From UBA4416 sp963422675 (GTDB lineage: Bacteria > Bacteroidota > Bacteroidia > B-17B0 > Aurantibacillaceae), in assembly GCA_963422675.2 (NCBI GenBank), contig CAXVYS010000019.1:47660-111659 (forward strand): a stretch of 64,000 nt of DNA. The letters run 5' to 3'. Of the stretch, positions 1 to 8,816 are shown piece by piece (the first letter of the stretch is position 1; the number at the start of each line of letters is the position of its first letter). Both the position numbers and the translations under genes were made by a program. The notes under the pieces are model-generated. The model did no database searches, had not been told where the DNA came from, and saw nothing but the letters and a program-made list of their open reading frames with translations.

Positions 1-1
1 T

Positions 2-1942
2 GTAAAAAGTGGTAATACCCTCATTAATGATGAGGTGACAGCATATTTAAACAGTGTTGCAGGCGTTATTCTTAAAAACAATCCAACGTTAAAAAATCAA
101 TTACATATTTATACTCTCAAATCGCCGGTAGTTAATGCCTATAGTTACGATAAAGGATATATTTTTATTGATATCGGTTTAATTTCGCAGGCAGAAACAG
201 AAGCACAGTTGGCTTACATCCTGGCACACGAAATTTCGCATTACGTAAAAAAGCATAATATTAATGGCTATGTAAACAATAAAAAAATAGACCGTAAAAA
301 TTACGATGGAAAAAGCAATGAAGATAAATTAATTGAAAAGTGCCAATACTCTAAAGAGCAGGAAAGCGAAGCTGATATAGAAGGCTTTAAATTATTGGAG
401 CAAACGAATTATGATTTTAAACAGGCAGAAAAAGCCTTTGATGTATTGCAATATGCACATCTTCCGTTTGAATTGGTTGAGTTTCAAAAAAACTATTTCA
501 ACAACCCCAGCTATAAAATACCGGAAAAGTATTTCTTGAAAGAAGTATCCTCTATCAGAAATAATTCGGGAGAAGATGATACCAAGCATACCCATCCCAA
601 TACGGCAAAGCGTAAACAGGCTATTTCTGAATTGATCTCAAAAAGAAACGCTACAGGAAGAGTAAGCTATGTTAACGGTAAAGAAAAATTTGAATACATA
701 AGAGATCTGGCAAGAATGGAACTTTGCCGGTTATATTTAAAAAACCGCGATTATTTAAATGCCTTTTATGCAGCTTATATTCTCGAAAAAAAATATCCTC
801 AAAATCAATACCTGGCCGAAGTAATGAGCAAATGTATGTACGCTATTACCCTTTATGATAAAGGTGATTTACGTTACGACAGCGACTCCTATTTAGAAAA
901 CGGGATTCCAACACATACCGATATAGAAAGCTATCCTCAGCAAGTGTATCATCTCGTAAATAAAATGCCGGCTAATGAATGGACAATCCTTTCATTAAAT
1001 TATGTGTATCGAAAACACAAATTATTTCCTGATAACAGAGTAATCAACGCTTGCTCAGATAGTCTGTTTAAACTAATGGCTAAAACCGATTGGGGTATTT
1101 TGGATTTTGTAAGAACGAATGTGAAGCCAGATAGCGTTGTGGTTAAAAAAGACACTATCGTTTCAAAAGAAGAAAGCTCTTCTTCAAAAACAGATTTGAT
1201 TGCCAACATTCAAAAAGAAAACAGCTTTAAAAATTATGATACCGCTTATTATAAGGAAATTTATGTTGACTTATTAATGAACGATAAAGAGTTTATTTCA
1301 AAATTCCCAAGTGCAGGTATTAAAGACGAAAGCTCAGCCGGGTTCTCAAATTATAATGCACCTAAAACCTATGTTACAAAAAAGAAACGAAAAGGTAAAC
1401 ACAAGTACCAGGAAGTGAAGATTGCTAAGGTATTATTACTTGAGCCCTTTTATTTGAAGATAGATGAAAAGAAATCGGAAGAAGTACGTTATGTTGATTC
1501 CGATGCCAAGCAGGAAAAATTTGTTGTAACCGTAAATGATTGTGCAAGCAGGCAAAACTTTGAAATTGTAACCCTAGATCCGAGTTTAATTACTTCAACC
1601 CAGGTAGATAAAGTAAATGATTATTCTGTGATGAATGATTGGTTCTCCGAAAAATTTGATGGCACTGCTACAGCTAAAAACCCCATTTTTAATACAAATG
1701 ATATTAATAGCTTAATTAAAAAGTATGCCACTCAGTATGTATTAAAAACCGGGATCGTTAATTATAGAAGTAAAAGAGGTCGTAAGGCTACTTATTACTA
1801 TGCTTTTGTGTATGATTTGCTAAATAATGAAATGATTTATAAAAAACAGGAAGTGTATAAAGGCAGAGATACGAAAGACATGGTAAATGCGAAAGTGTAC
1901 CAAATGTTATTTGAATTACAACGACTTAAAAAGGAAATATAA
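2..1942 (+). CDS. M48-family zinc metalloprotease, 5' truncated by window edge
   Basis: The reading frame is open from base 2 with no stop upstream, so the real start lies before the window; the GTG at 35 is an internal codon. Seen: the zinc motif HEISH at about 227-241 and a downstream ESEAD motif (about 362-376) that would supply the third ligand, the pattern of M48 (HtpX/Ste24/BepA-like) peptidases. The remaining roughly 400 residues have no domain I recognise; they are lysine-rich and may be a helical scaffold followed by a beta domain. M48 proteins usually act in membrane-protein or envelope quality control. The missing N-terminus probably carries a signal peptide. Family assignment is firm, substrate unknown. 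Confidence 0.85.
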   Translation, partial: VKSGNTLINDEVTAYLNSVAGVILKNNPTLKNQLHIYTLKSPVVNAYSYDKGYIFIDIGLISQAETEAQLAYILAHEISHYVKKHNINGYVNNKKIDRKNYDGKSNEDKLIEKCQYSKEQESEADIEGFKLLEQTNYDFKQAEKAFDVLQYAHLPFELVEFQKNYFNNPSYKIPEKYFLKEVSSIRNNSGEDDTKHTHPNTAKRKQAISELISKRNATGRVSYVNGKEKFEYIRDLARMELCRLYLKNRDYLNAFYAAYILEKKYPQNQYLAEVMSKCMYAITLYDKGDLRYDSDSYLENGIPTHTDIESYPQQVYHLVNKMPANEWTILSLNYVYRKHKLFPDNRVINACSDSLFKLMAKTDWGILDFVRTNVKPDSVVVKKDTIVSKEESSSSKTDLIANIQKENSFKNYDTAYYKEIYVDLLMNDKEFISKFPSAGIKDESSAGFSNYNAPKTYVTKKKRKGKHKYQEVKIAKVLLLEPFYLKIDEKKSEEVRYVDSDAKQEKFVVTVNDCASRQNFEIVTLDPSLITSTQVDKVNDYSVMNDWFSEKFDGTATAKNPIFNTNDINSLIKKYATQYVLKTGIVNYRSKRGRKATYYYAFVYDLLNNEMIYKKQEVYKGRDTKDMVNAKVYQMLFELQRLKKEI

Positions 1943-1999
1943 ATCACTGTTTATAAATGGACTTAATTTTTCCTTATCATTCATAAAATGTATACACTC

Positions 2000-2779
2000 A
2001 TGAAATTTGTATTTTCAATTCTTATCATTATTTGTTCAGTTACCTGTTTTGCCCAAACCCCCGGGTATATGGGTAAAAGATTTGTCGTGGGCTATGGTAT
2101 AAATGCGAGCCCGAGATTAGTTGCTTCGGGAGGAAAAGCGGGAATTAATTTATTGCACGAAGGCTTTATCGAATTTGCAATGAAAAAAAATGTGAGCGTG
2201 GGCTTTTCTGCAAAATTTTATAATACCATGTATGCAAATACAAGAGATGTAAAGGTGTTTGACTATTCTTCTTCCAGCATTGATCAGTTAAACAATAATC
2301 CCACCGGCTTTACAAGTATTAAAGCAAGAAACTATGCCTTGTATTTTAAATTCTATAAGGAAAACTATTTGGCACCATGGGGTAAATATTTTATTCTTGG
2401 CGCAACACTCAATACTTTTGAATCAACGTACGACCCCGATAATATGTATGTGAGCGTTAGTGCAAGAGATTATAGTACATATGATTACACCAACACTTAC
2501 TATTCTGATTTTGGGTCTACAACACAGTCTTACAAGAGATTTGACATTATGATAGGAAATGGCAGAAGCAGAATTATAGGAAACAGAGTTATATTGGATT
2601 ATGGATATACAATTAATTTACTTGCTTTAACTGCTACGGTGTTTGATGCTCCTGATGATAATATTGGCGATTCCAATTATTTATCCATGAGCGAATACAT
2701 CGAAAAAACATCGGCGGCAAGAATAAGAGGTGTCAATAGGTTTAATGTGTTTCTAAAAGTGGGGGTATTGTTATTTTAA
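2000..2779 (+). CDS. Outer-membrane beta-barrel-like protein, paralogue A
   Basis: I do not recognise a named family. Seen: a signal peptide (hydrophobic stretch ending CFAQ), then PGYMGKRFVVGYG, alternating aromatic/polar strands, and a C-terminus ending in phenylalanine (KVGVLLF) as outer-membrane barrels do. The start at 2000 (MKFVFS) gives a cleaner signal peptide than the ATG at 1988. It is followed after one base by a clear paralogue that shares the PGYMGKRF start, the central LAPWGKY motif and the RGVNRFNVF-KVGVLLF end. The pair is probably co-transcribed and arose by tandem duplication. Function unknown; likely an exported surface barrel. Confidence 0.75.
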   Translation: MKFVFSILIIICSVTCFAQTPGYMGKRFVVGYGINASPRLVASGGKAGINLLHEGFIEFAMKKNVSVGFSAKFYNTMYANTRDVKVFDYSSSSIDQLNNNPTGFTSIKARNYALYFKFYKENYLAPWGKYFILGATLNTFESTYDPDNMYVSVSARDYSTYDYTNTYYSDFGSTTQSYKRFDIMIGNGRSRIIGNRVILDYGYTINLLALTATVFDAPDDNIGDSNYLSMSEYIEKTSAARIRGVNRFNVFLKVGVLLF

Positions 2780-2780
2780 A

Positions 2781-3620
2781 ATGAAAACACTAAAAAAAGT
2801 ATATGTATTGTTGAGCATTTTAATTGCTTTTAATGATTTCTCACAAGTTCCCGGCTACATGGGAAAACGGTTTATCGTTGGTTATGGTGCTAGTACCAGC
2901 CCTGCCATATTTGGTTCTAATGGTAATGGCAATTCCATTTTTGGACATAATGGTGGAAATGCAAATACAGAAACGTTTGCTTTAAATTTTCACCAGGAAG
3001 GATTTGTAGAATATGCCTTATCAAAAAAAATGATGATCGGTTTTTCGGCCCGTTTTTATAAAACAACTTATGATAATTCCAGGGTAACATACGGAAATAT
3101 ATATAATACGGATAGTTATGGATATGTTCGGACACAAACGATAAGTGGAGATCTTAACGGATTATACTATATCAATGGCGTTAATTTTACCTTATATGGG
3201 AAGCTCTTTTTTGGGAAATACCTGGCACCCTGGGGAACTTATATGCTATTTGGCCCAACGATCAGAAGATATAGCTGTACGTATGATCCAGTTGAAATGA
3301 ATATTGCTTACAGAGCAGATAATTATCCTTATACTACCAAGCGTTTTTCAAACTTTGGTGATACTAAACAATCTTTTACACGTTTCGATATTTCATTTGG
3401 TATCGGTAAAAGCAGAATTTTATATAATAGGATTACGGTTGATTATGGATTTAATATGCAGGTTTTTGCATTTGCATTTACCCTTTTTGATGTAATTGAC
3501 GAAGGCTTAAGCGATACCAATCCCACACCAGATCAGTATATGGCAAAAACCGCGCCCTGGAGGGTGCGCGGTGCAAACCGGTTTAATGTATTTTGTAAAG
3601 TAGGAGTACTTTTATTTTAG
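2781..3620 (+). CDS. Outer-membrane beta-barrel-like protein, paralogue B
   Basis: Second member of a tandem pair with the gene just upstream (one-base gap). Seen: signal peptide ending NDFSQ, then PGYMGKRFIVGYG, KYLAPWGTY, RGANRFNVF and a terminal KVGVLLF, all shared with paralogue A. It is slightly longer because of a Gly/Asn-rich insertion near the N-terminus (GSNGNGNSIFGHNGGN). Such an insertion is consistent with a variable extracellular loop, though this is inference. The gene ends convergently against the acyltransferase gene with a four-base overlap. No function can be named. Confidence 0.75.
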   Translation: MKTLKKVYVLLSILIAFNDFSQVPGYMGKRFIVGYGASTSPAIFGSNGNGNSIFGHNGGNANTETFALNFHQEGFVEYALSKKMMIGFSARFYKTTYDNSRVTYGNIYNTDSYGYVRTQTISGDLNGLYYINGVNFTLYGKLFFGKYLAPWGTYMLFGPTIRRYSCTYDPVEMNIAYRADNYPYTTKRFSNFGDTKQSFTRFDISFGIGKSRILYNRITVDYGFNMQVFAFAFTLFDVIDEGLSDTNPTPDQYMAKTAPWRVRGANRFNVFCKVGVLLF

Positions 3621-4795
3621 ATCAATTTATTTGCTACAGGAAAAGCATATAATTTTAAAAAGAGAGCTTTCAAAGCATCTTTTTCACCATTAAGCTTTTC
3701 TATATGCGATTGGATGTATGCTAAAAAGTGTTCTTTTTCTTCCGAAGAGTAAGAGCTTTCAAATACATTTGTTTCATGAAGCAGATCATAGGCAATATAA
3801 TTCACTGCGTATAATTTATAATGTTGATGGATCTGTTTATCAATAGCTACTGCCAATAATCTTATTTTTTCATTTTCATTTTTCGTCTGGTCTATCTCTT
3901 CAAGTTCTGTCCGAAGAGGAGTACCAAAGGCTAAATGTATTTTACCTTTAGGTTGTTTAATACCGGTAAGGATGCTGTTGAGGTCTTCTCCCGGCGATTT
4001 AACGTATTTACTGTGTAACGATGATAGATATAATTCCTGTACTTTTAACGCATCGCATGGCTCATATTCAAAGCTAATGGTGAGTGGTACAATATTAAGC
4101 TCAGTGAAATTTTTCTTAAAATCTTTACCGCCACTCATATTCAGCATTTTTAATAAGCCTGTTTGAGTAAGGTCATTACCATCTTTTGTTCTGCCATTTC
4201 TCTGTGCAATCCACACACTTACGTTTTTATCTAAAATCGTATGTCTTAAATAGGCACTCAGTTGCCTTGAAATATCATACAACTCCTTCACATTACCTTC
4301 ACGCTTCACCATAAACATCCGGTTCATTTTTCCGAAATCCGTAATAAAACCCTGCTCCATTAAATTAGAACCGAACGTGATCTCAGAGGTAGAGAAACCT
4401 TCTTTATCCAGGATAATTTGCAAAATAGCACTGTCTAATAAGATATCACGGTGGTTCGCTACAAATAAATAAGATTTATCCCTGTCAAGCTTTTCAATAC
4501 CTGAATACGACAAACCGGTTGAGGTTGTATTAACAATAGTCCAAATGGCATGGTGCATATAGCCTATTTGAAACTCAAACGGAGATTTAGTATCAAGGGC
4601 TTTTTGCACAGCATCTTCTCTGCTCATATGTGGCCACAAATAAGCCATAGCCTGGTGGTAAGTAGGGTCAACAGCAATACGCTTCATAACCTCTTCTGTT
4701 TCGGTGTCGTAATAAGGACGCAGTAATTCAAAATTAAATTCTTTTGCAAATTCACTTACTTGGTTCGGTGCCTGTGATTTATATTGTTTCATCAT
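3617..4795 (-). CDS. PlsC/PlsB-like glycerophospholipid acyltransferase
   Basis: Acyltransferase that probably transfers an acyl chain to a glycerol-phosphate-type acceptor at the inner membrane. Seen: VANHRDILLDS, the N-H-R-D block that serves as catalytic motif I in this family, followed by an FGSNLMEQGF stretch and a conserved ...MFMVKREG motif. An N-terminal helical region of about 90 residues precedes the catalytic domain, as in PlsB-like proteins. Its start codon overlaps the stop of the upstream PaaK-like gene by four bases (ATGA), so the two are translationally coupled. Bacteroidota annotations usually call such proteins 1-acylglycerol-3-phosphate acyltransferase; the exact substrate is not shown here. 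Confidence 0.75.
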   Translation of the reverse strand: MMKQYKSQAPNQVSEFAKEFNFELLRPYYDTETEEVMKRIAVDPTYHQAMAYLWPHMSREDAVQKALDTKSPFEFQIGYMHHAIWTIVNTTSTGLSYSGIEKLDRDKSYLFVANHRDILLDSAILQIILDKEGFSTSEITFGSNLMEQGFITDFGKMNRMFMVKREGNVKELYDISRQLSAYLRHTILDKNVSVWIAQRNGRTKDGNDLTQTGLLKMLNMSGGKDFKKNFTELNIVPLTISFEYEPCDALKVQELYLSSLHSKYVKSPGEDLNSILTGIKQPKGKIHLAFGTPLRTELEEIDQTKNENEKIRLLAVAIDKQIHQHYKLYAVNYIAYDLLHETNVFESSYSSEEKEHFLAYIQSHIEKLNGEKDALKALFLKLYAFPVANKLI

Positions 4796-6096
4796 AACTT
4801 TACTCTTCTGTCTATAAAAATAATTGGTTTTCTGCTCATTTCAGGAAACTGCCTTTTTGCTATATTTTCCGGTGTTTCCAGAATAATAGTGGGTGCAACT
4901 CTTAGCTTCGCTCTGAAATGATCTTTTAATTCTTTATCAAAATTTTCCGGTGCATCAATAGCTCCTACATGGATCACAATTTCGTCTGTACCAATTTCAT
5001 TGGTAAAAACTTCTACTATAAAATTTTTAATATAAGGTACAGTATTTAAAATATCATACAGGGAAGGAGGGTACAAGCTCGTTCCTTTATATTTGATCAT
5101 TTGTTGCTTTCGCCCTAAAATAGGGCTGATACGTAAGGTAGTTCTTCCACAACTACACTTTTCGTAATGGGCTTTGCAAATATCTCCGGTTTTAAAACGC
5201 AGTAAAGGCATACCTTCAACACCCAGTGTGGTAACCGTTAGTTCCCCTGCTTCTCCTTCTGCAACCGGGTTGTTATGGTCATCTAAAAATTCCGCTATCA
5301 GTAATTCAGGATGGTAATGCCCCCCCCTTCCTGCTTCACATTCGGTAAACGCAGCGCCCATTTCGGTAGAAGCATACGTACTGAATAATTCCAGCGGCCA
5401 TTTTTCTGTAATACGTTTACCTAAAGTATTGTATTCGAAATTTTCATGACGAATAGGTTCACCAATACAAACTACTTTTTTTATACTACAGTTTTTATAA
5501 TCGATCCCATTCTGTTCAGCAAACTCTATCAGTTTAATCAGGAAAGAAGGAACAGCGATAGCAATGGTTGGGCTTAGCCGTTTAATGGTATCCCATTGAA
5601 ACTCCGGCATACCATTACCCACACGCACTACACCGGCTCCCATTTTTTTTAATCCTAAAAAATAAGCCATGCCTGCCATAAACCTTCGGTCTATCGTAGT
5701 CATTAACTGGTAAATATCGTGTTTACTTCCGCCCGCACAAGCTAAAGAAATAGATTCATTATATGCAAGACGTTCCAGGTCCTTATCCGTTAATACAAAC
5801 GTTAAGGGATCACCTAAAGTTCCGCTGGTAGTTACATAATCAATAATTTTATCAGGGTTTACGCAAATAAAATCTTTGTTGTAATGATGAAGATCATCTT
5901 TTGTCGTAACCGGAATTCGTTTAAGATCAGTAAGTGTTTTGATAGTTCCGGCATCTATCCCATGGGTTTTAAAATGAGATTTATAAAAGGTGGAATGAGT
6001 AGCTACATACTGTACTAATTCCTGAAGTTTTTGTTCCTGAAATGATTCAATCTCTTGGGGAAGCAGTGTTTCTATAGAAGGAATGAATGAACTCAT
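4792..6096 (-). CDS. PaaK-like (phenylacetate-CoA ligase family) AMP-forming ligase
   Basis: Adenylate-forming enzyme of the ANL superfamily, PaaK branch. Seen: TTSGTLGDPLTFVLT (ATP-binding loop, about residues 90-103), YASTEMGAAFTEC (motif preceding the adenylate), LLRFKTGDIC, and the C-terminal lid domain with KYKGTSLYPPSLYD. At 434 aa it has the usual PaaK length. It is the first gene of a two-gene unit with an acyltransferase (ATGA overlap), which suggests it activates an acid that the acyltransferase then uses, or that both work in one lipid or pigment pathway; this is inference. It is unlikely to be true phenylacetate catabolism because no other paa genes are nearby. Confidence 0.75.
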   Translation of the reverse strand: MSSFIPSIETLLPQEIESFQEQKLQELVQYVATHSTFYKSHFKTHGIDAGTIKTLTDLKRIPVTTKDDLHHYNKDFICVNPDKIIDYVTTSGTLGDPLTFVLTDKDLERLAYNESISLACAGGSKHDIYQLMTTIDRRFMAGMAYFLGLKKMGAGVVRVGNGMPEFQWDTIKRLSPTIAIAVPSFLIKLIEFAEQNGIDYKNCSIKKVVCIGEPIRHENFEYNTLGKRITEKWPLELFSTYASTEMGAAFTECEAGRGGHYHPELLIAEFLDDHNNPVAEGEAGELTVTTLGVEGMPLLRFKTGDICKAHYEKCSCGRTTLRISPILGRKQQMIKYKGTSLYPPSLYDILNTVPYIKNFIVEVFTNEIGTDEIVIHVGAIDAPENFDKELKDHFRAKLRVAPTIILETPENIAKRQFPEMSRKPIIFIDRRVKL

Positions 6097-6154
6097 TGGT
6101 GGTTTAAAATTAATCGAGTTTAATCATTTTTTTAATTAAACGGCAAGATACGTT

Positions 6155-6162
6155 CAAAATTA
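6155..6162 (-). promoter_or_regulatory. Bacteroidota -7 element for PaaK-like gene
   Basis: Read on the minus strand this is TAATTTTG, matching TAnnTTTG, about 60 bases upstream of the PaaK-like start. It sits beside the plus-strand -7 element of the divergent gene, so the two promoters are interleaved. Confidence 0.45.
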
Positions 6163-6169
6163 TAAATTT

Positions 6170-6177
6170 TATCTTTG
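6170..6177 (+). promoter_or_regulatory. Bacteroidota -7 element for the helical-repeat gene
   Basis: TATCTTTG matches the Bacteroidota -7 consensus TAnnTTTG and lies 24 bases before the GTG start at 6202. I see no strong -33 TTTG. Confidence 0.5.
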
Positions 6178-6201
6178 TTTGTATAAAAAACAAATCTTAA
6201 A

Positions 6202-6747
6202 GTGAAAAAGAAATTATCACAAACAGAATTGGCAGATGAATTAACCAATGAAATAAGGAACTTTAGCGCTCCGGTATTAGCTAAAAAAGTTTTGAAAAAT
6301 AATGAATTGCTTGAATTAACTGATCTGGCAATGTCTGAAGATTTATTGTTAAGTAGCCGCGCAATGTGGGTTTTAAGCCATTGTAGCGATCAGGCATACG
6401 ACAGTGTGAAAAAATACCATGATAAGCTCATTAAAAATTTAAGTAGAAAAGGCCTGCATAACGGAGTAATTCGAAATACCTTGCGTTTATTTCAGGAATA
6501 TCCCGTTCCTAAAAAACAGGAATCTTTTTTATTGGATAAATGTTACGGGTATCTCAATGATCCTTCCGAAGCCATTGCTGTCAGGTCTTTTGCAATCAGG
6601 ATCGTATTTAATATTTCCAAGCCATACCCTGAGTTGCTCGATGAATTAGATACAATTTTAAATCATTTGAATATATACGATGAGCCGCCGGGAATAAAAT
6701 CACGGGTAAAAAATACCATAAAAGATATTCATAAATTACGCCGTTAA
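6202..6747 (+). CDS. Hypothetical helical-repeat (HEAT-like) protein
   Basis: Not recognised as a named family. The 181 residues are almost entirely predicted helix, with repeated leucine-rich segments (LLELTDLAMSEDLLLSSRAMWVLSHCS; YPELLDELDTILNHL) like HEAT/ARM repeats, and no signal peptide or membrane segment, so it is probably a cytoplasmic scaffold. The start is GTG; a promoter-like TATCTTTG stands 24 bases upstream, supporting it. The gene ends convergently, overlapping the NMO gene's 3' end by 12 bases. Function unknown. Confidence 0.7.
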   Translation: MKKKLSQTELADELTNEIRNFSAPVLAKKVLKNNELLELTDLAMSEDLLLSSRAMWVLSHCSDQAYDSVKKYHDKLIKNLSRKGLHNGVIRNTLRLFQEYPVPKKQESFLLDKCYGYLNDPSEAIAVRSFAIRIVFNISKPYPELLDELDTILNHLNIYDEPPGIKSRVKNTIKDIHKLRR

Positions 6748-7695
6748 CGACGACATCGTTTGAGTGGAAATGCGGGTTAAGGTTGCATTATACTCATGAA
6801 TCAGTTCATCAAATACTTCCTGTACCGATTGTATCTTGTCAATAGATGCCGAAACTTGTCCTATTTCCAGTTCCCCTTCTTCCATATCTCCTTCAAACAT
6901 GCCTTTCTTTGCACGCCCTTTGCCTAATAAAGCGGTTAACTCCTCCACACTGGCGCCTTTTTTCTCTAACTCATCTACTTTATTAAAAAAGTGGTTTCTA
7001 ATGAGTCTTACGGGGGTTAATTGCTTTAAAGAAAGCGTAGTGTCACCTTCTCTGGTAGCTATAACATAGTTTTTAAAGTTAATATGAGCCGACGATTCAT
7101 GAGTGGTTACAAAGCGGCTTCCTATTTGTACACCGTCAGCTCCCAGTGCAAATGCTGCGGCAATGGCTTGTCCCGAACCAATCCCACCCGCTGCAATTAA
7201 AGGGATGGCAATGGCTTTTTTTATCTGGGGAACCAATACCAGGGTGGTAGTCTCTTCCCGTCCGTTATGTCCTCCCGCTTCAAAGCCTTCCGCTACAATA
7301 GCATCAACGCCGGCTTCCTGGCATTTTAAGGCAAATTTTACATTGGATATGGCATGAACAACAGTGATTCCATGCCCTTTTAGATGTTGGGTCCAGGTTT
7401 TCGGATTTCCGGCAGATGTAAACACAATCTTAACACCTTCTTCAATAATAACCTTCATATGATCCTCTATATTAGGATATAGCAATGGCACATTTACCCC
7501 AAAAGGCTCGTCGGTAGCTTGTTTGCATTTTTGGATGTGTGTTCTTAATACTTCGGGGTACATGGAGCCTGAACCGATTAGTCCTAAACCTCCTGCATTT
7601 GATACGGCAGCAGCCAATTCCCACCCACTGCACCAGATCATTCCGCCCTGAATAATGGGGTATTTTATGTTAAATAATTGGCTAATTGTTTTCAT
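6736..7695 (-). CDS. Nitronate monooxygenase / FabK-like FMN enzyme
   Basis: FMN-dependent TIM-barrel enzyme of the nitronate monooxygenase (2-nitropropane dioxygenase) family. Seen: the N-terminal PIIQGGMIWCSGWELAAA, NAGGLGLIGSG, the EAGGHNG loop and the phosphate-binding AAGGIGSGQAIAAAFALGADGVQIGSRF block. Length (319 aa) is usual. Members either oxidise nitronates or, as FabK, reduce enoyl-ACP using NAD(P)H; the sequence alone does not decide. The context (lipid acyltransferase and ligase nearby) would allow a fatty-acid role, but that is inference. Confidence 0.85.
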   Translation of the reverse strand: MKTISQLFNIKYPIIQGGMIWCSGWELAAAVSNAGGLGLIGSGSMYPEVLRTHIQKCKQATDEPFGVNVPLLYPNIEDHMKVIIEEGVKIVFTSAGNPKTWTQHLKGHGITVVHAISNVKFALKCQEAGVDAIVAEGFEAGGHNGREETTTLVLVPQIKKAIAIPLIAAGGIGSGQAIAAAFALGADGVQIGSRFVTTHESSAHINFKNYVIATREGDTTLSLKQLTPVRLIRNHFFNKVDELEKKGASVEELTALLGKGRAKKGMFEGDMEEGELEIGQVSASIDKIQSVQEVFDELIHEYNATLTRISTQTMSSLTA

Positions 7696-7731
7696 TTGGT
7701 ATTATTTTTGGCATAAAGTTAAAGATTTTAT

Positions 7732-7739
7732 TATTTTTG
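7732..7739 (+). promoter_or_regulatory. Bacteroidota -7 element for PorG-like gene
   Basis: TATTTTTG matches TAnnTTTG, 22 bases upstream of the ATG at 7762. Confidence 0.5.
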
Positions 7740-7761
7740 TGTACTAATCTCAAATAGTGTA

Positions 7762-8685
7762 ATGAAAAAAATATTTACCTTATTTCTAACTTTATTGTTC
7801 ACTACCACTCTAATTAAAGCTCAAAGACGCTTGGATTATGGCGTTTCGGTGGGTGTTTCTAATTATCTGGGAGATATAGGCGGTAAAGAAAAAACCCGTA
7901 GGGATTTTGTTGCCGATATGAAATTAGCTAAAACCCGCTGGAATTTTGGGGTTTTTGTACGTTATAAAATAAAACCTAAAATTTCTATTAAGGTCGCGTT
8001 GGATTATTTACGATTGGAAGGAGATGATAAATTATCTACTAACCCTGCCCGTAATGCCCGTAACCTGAACTTCCGAAATGATATGTTTGACTTAGGAGTT
8101 ACCGGCCAGTTCTTTTTTTATGAAGATAATGACTTAGGAAATACATACCGTTTTAAAAATGGTTTCAGGGCTTATGCATTTGTTGGTGTAGGTGGCTTTT
8201 ATTCAAACCCTAAAGCATTTTATAATGGAGCATGGGTAAAACTTCGTCCCTTACAAACAGAAGGTGTAGCTTATAGCCCGATAGGCATTAATATTCCTGC
8301 CGGTTTAGGGTTTTATTTCACGTTCGAGAAAAAACACCGGATTGGTTTTGAAGCAAATTACAGAACAACCTTCACCGATTATTTGGATGACATCAGCGGA
8401 AAATATGCTGATCCGTCAGGAATGAGTGCTACAGGAGCTGCTTTATCTAATCGTACCGGCGAAGTAAGTGGTTTGGATCCGGCCTTTGCAAATAACTTCG
8501 GTTACGATTCTCAAGCAGGTGTGGGTAATAAGCGTGGAGATAAAACCCATAAAGATTCTTACATGACAATGAGTTTAAGCTATAGTTATGTACTAAAAGG
8601 AAAATCAAGTTTCTACAGAGGTCATTACGGTAACTTCTTTGGTAATAAAAAAGGAAGAGTTCGTAAGATCAGAGCTAAGTTCTAA
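7762..8685 (+). CDS. DUF6089/PorG-like outer-membrane beta-barrel protein
   Basis: Outer-membrane barrel with a signal peptide (cleavage near LIKAQ). The start of the mature protein, YGVSVGVSNYLGDIGG, resembles the SNYIGDIG signature of the DUF6089 family, to which I believe the T9SS accessory protein PorG belongs. From memory, flavobacterial genomes place a DUF6089 gene beside NAD kinase and a CBS-domain gene; here both lie just beyond the enolase gene, which supports the call. PorG is known to associate with the PorK/N ring. The C-terminal tail is very basic (GNKKGRVRKIRAKF), unusual for a barrel end. PorG identity is inferred, barrel nature is clear. Confidence 0.65.
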   Translation: MKKIFTLFLTLLFTTTLIKAQRRLDYGVSVGVSNYLGDIGGKEKTRRDFVADMKLAKTRWNFGVFVRYKIKPKISIKVALDYLRLEGDDKLSTNPARNARNLNFRNDMFDLGVTGQFFFYEDNDLGNTYRFKNGFRAYAFVGVGGFYSNPKAFYNGAWVKLRPLQTEGVAYSPIGINIPAGLGFYFTFEKKHRIGFEANYRTTFTDYLDDISGKYADPSGMSATGAALSNRTGEVSGLDPAFANNFGYDSQAGVGNKRGDKTHKDSYMTMSLSYSYVLKGKSSFYRGHYGNFFGNKKGRVRKIRAKF

Positions 8686-8713
8686 TTCAAATTATAAAAC
8701 ATATTTCATAAAA

Positions 8714-8743
8714 AAACCTCTGATATTAATCAGAGGTTTTTTT
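8714..8743 (+). terminator. Intrinsic terminator after PorG-like gene
   Basis: An 11-bp perfect stem (AAAACCTCTGA / TCAGAGGTTTT) with a 5-base loop and a T run, 28 bases downstream of the stop codon. Confidence 0.9.
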
Positions 8744-8777
8744 ATATAAAGTTATGTCTCGTCCTGAAATAGCGTTA

Positions 8778-8810
8778 CAAAAAAAGGTTGTTTCATTTGA
8801 AACAACCTTT
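8778..8810 (-). terminator. Intrinsic terminator for enolase
   Basis: A 13-bp perfect stem (AAAGGTTGTTTCA and its complement) with a two-base spacer, followed on the minus strand by a T run. It lies just past the enolase stop and faces the terminator of the convergent gene. Confidence 0.9.
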
Positions 8811-8816
8811 TAAATC

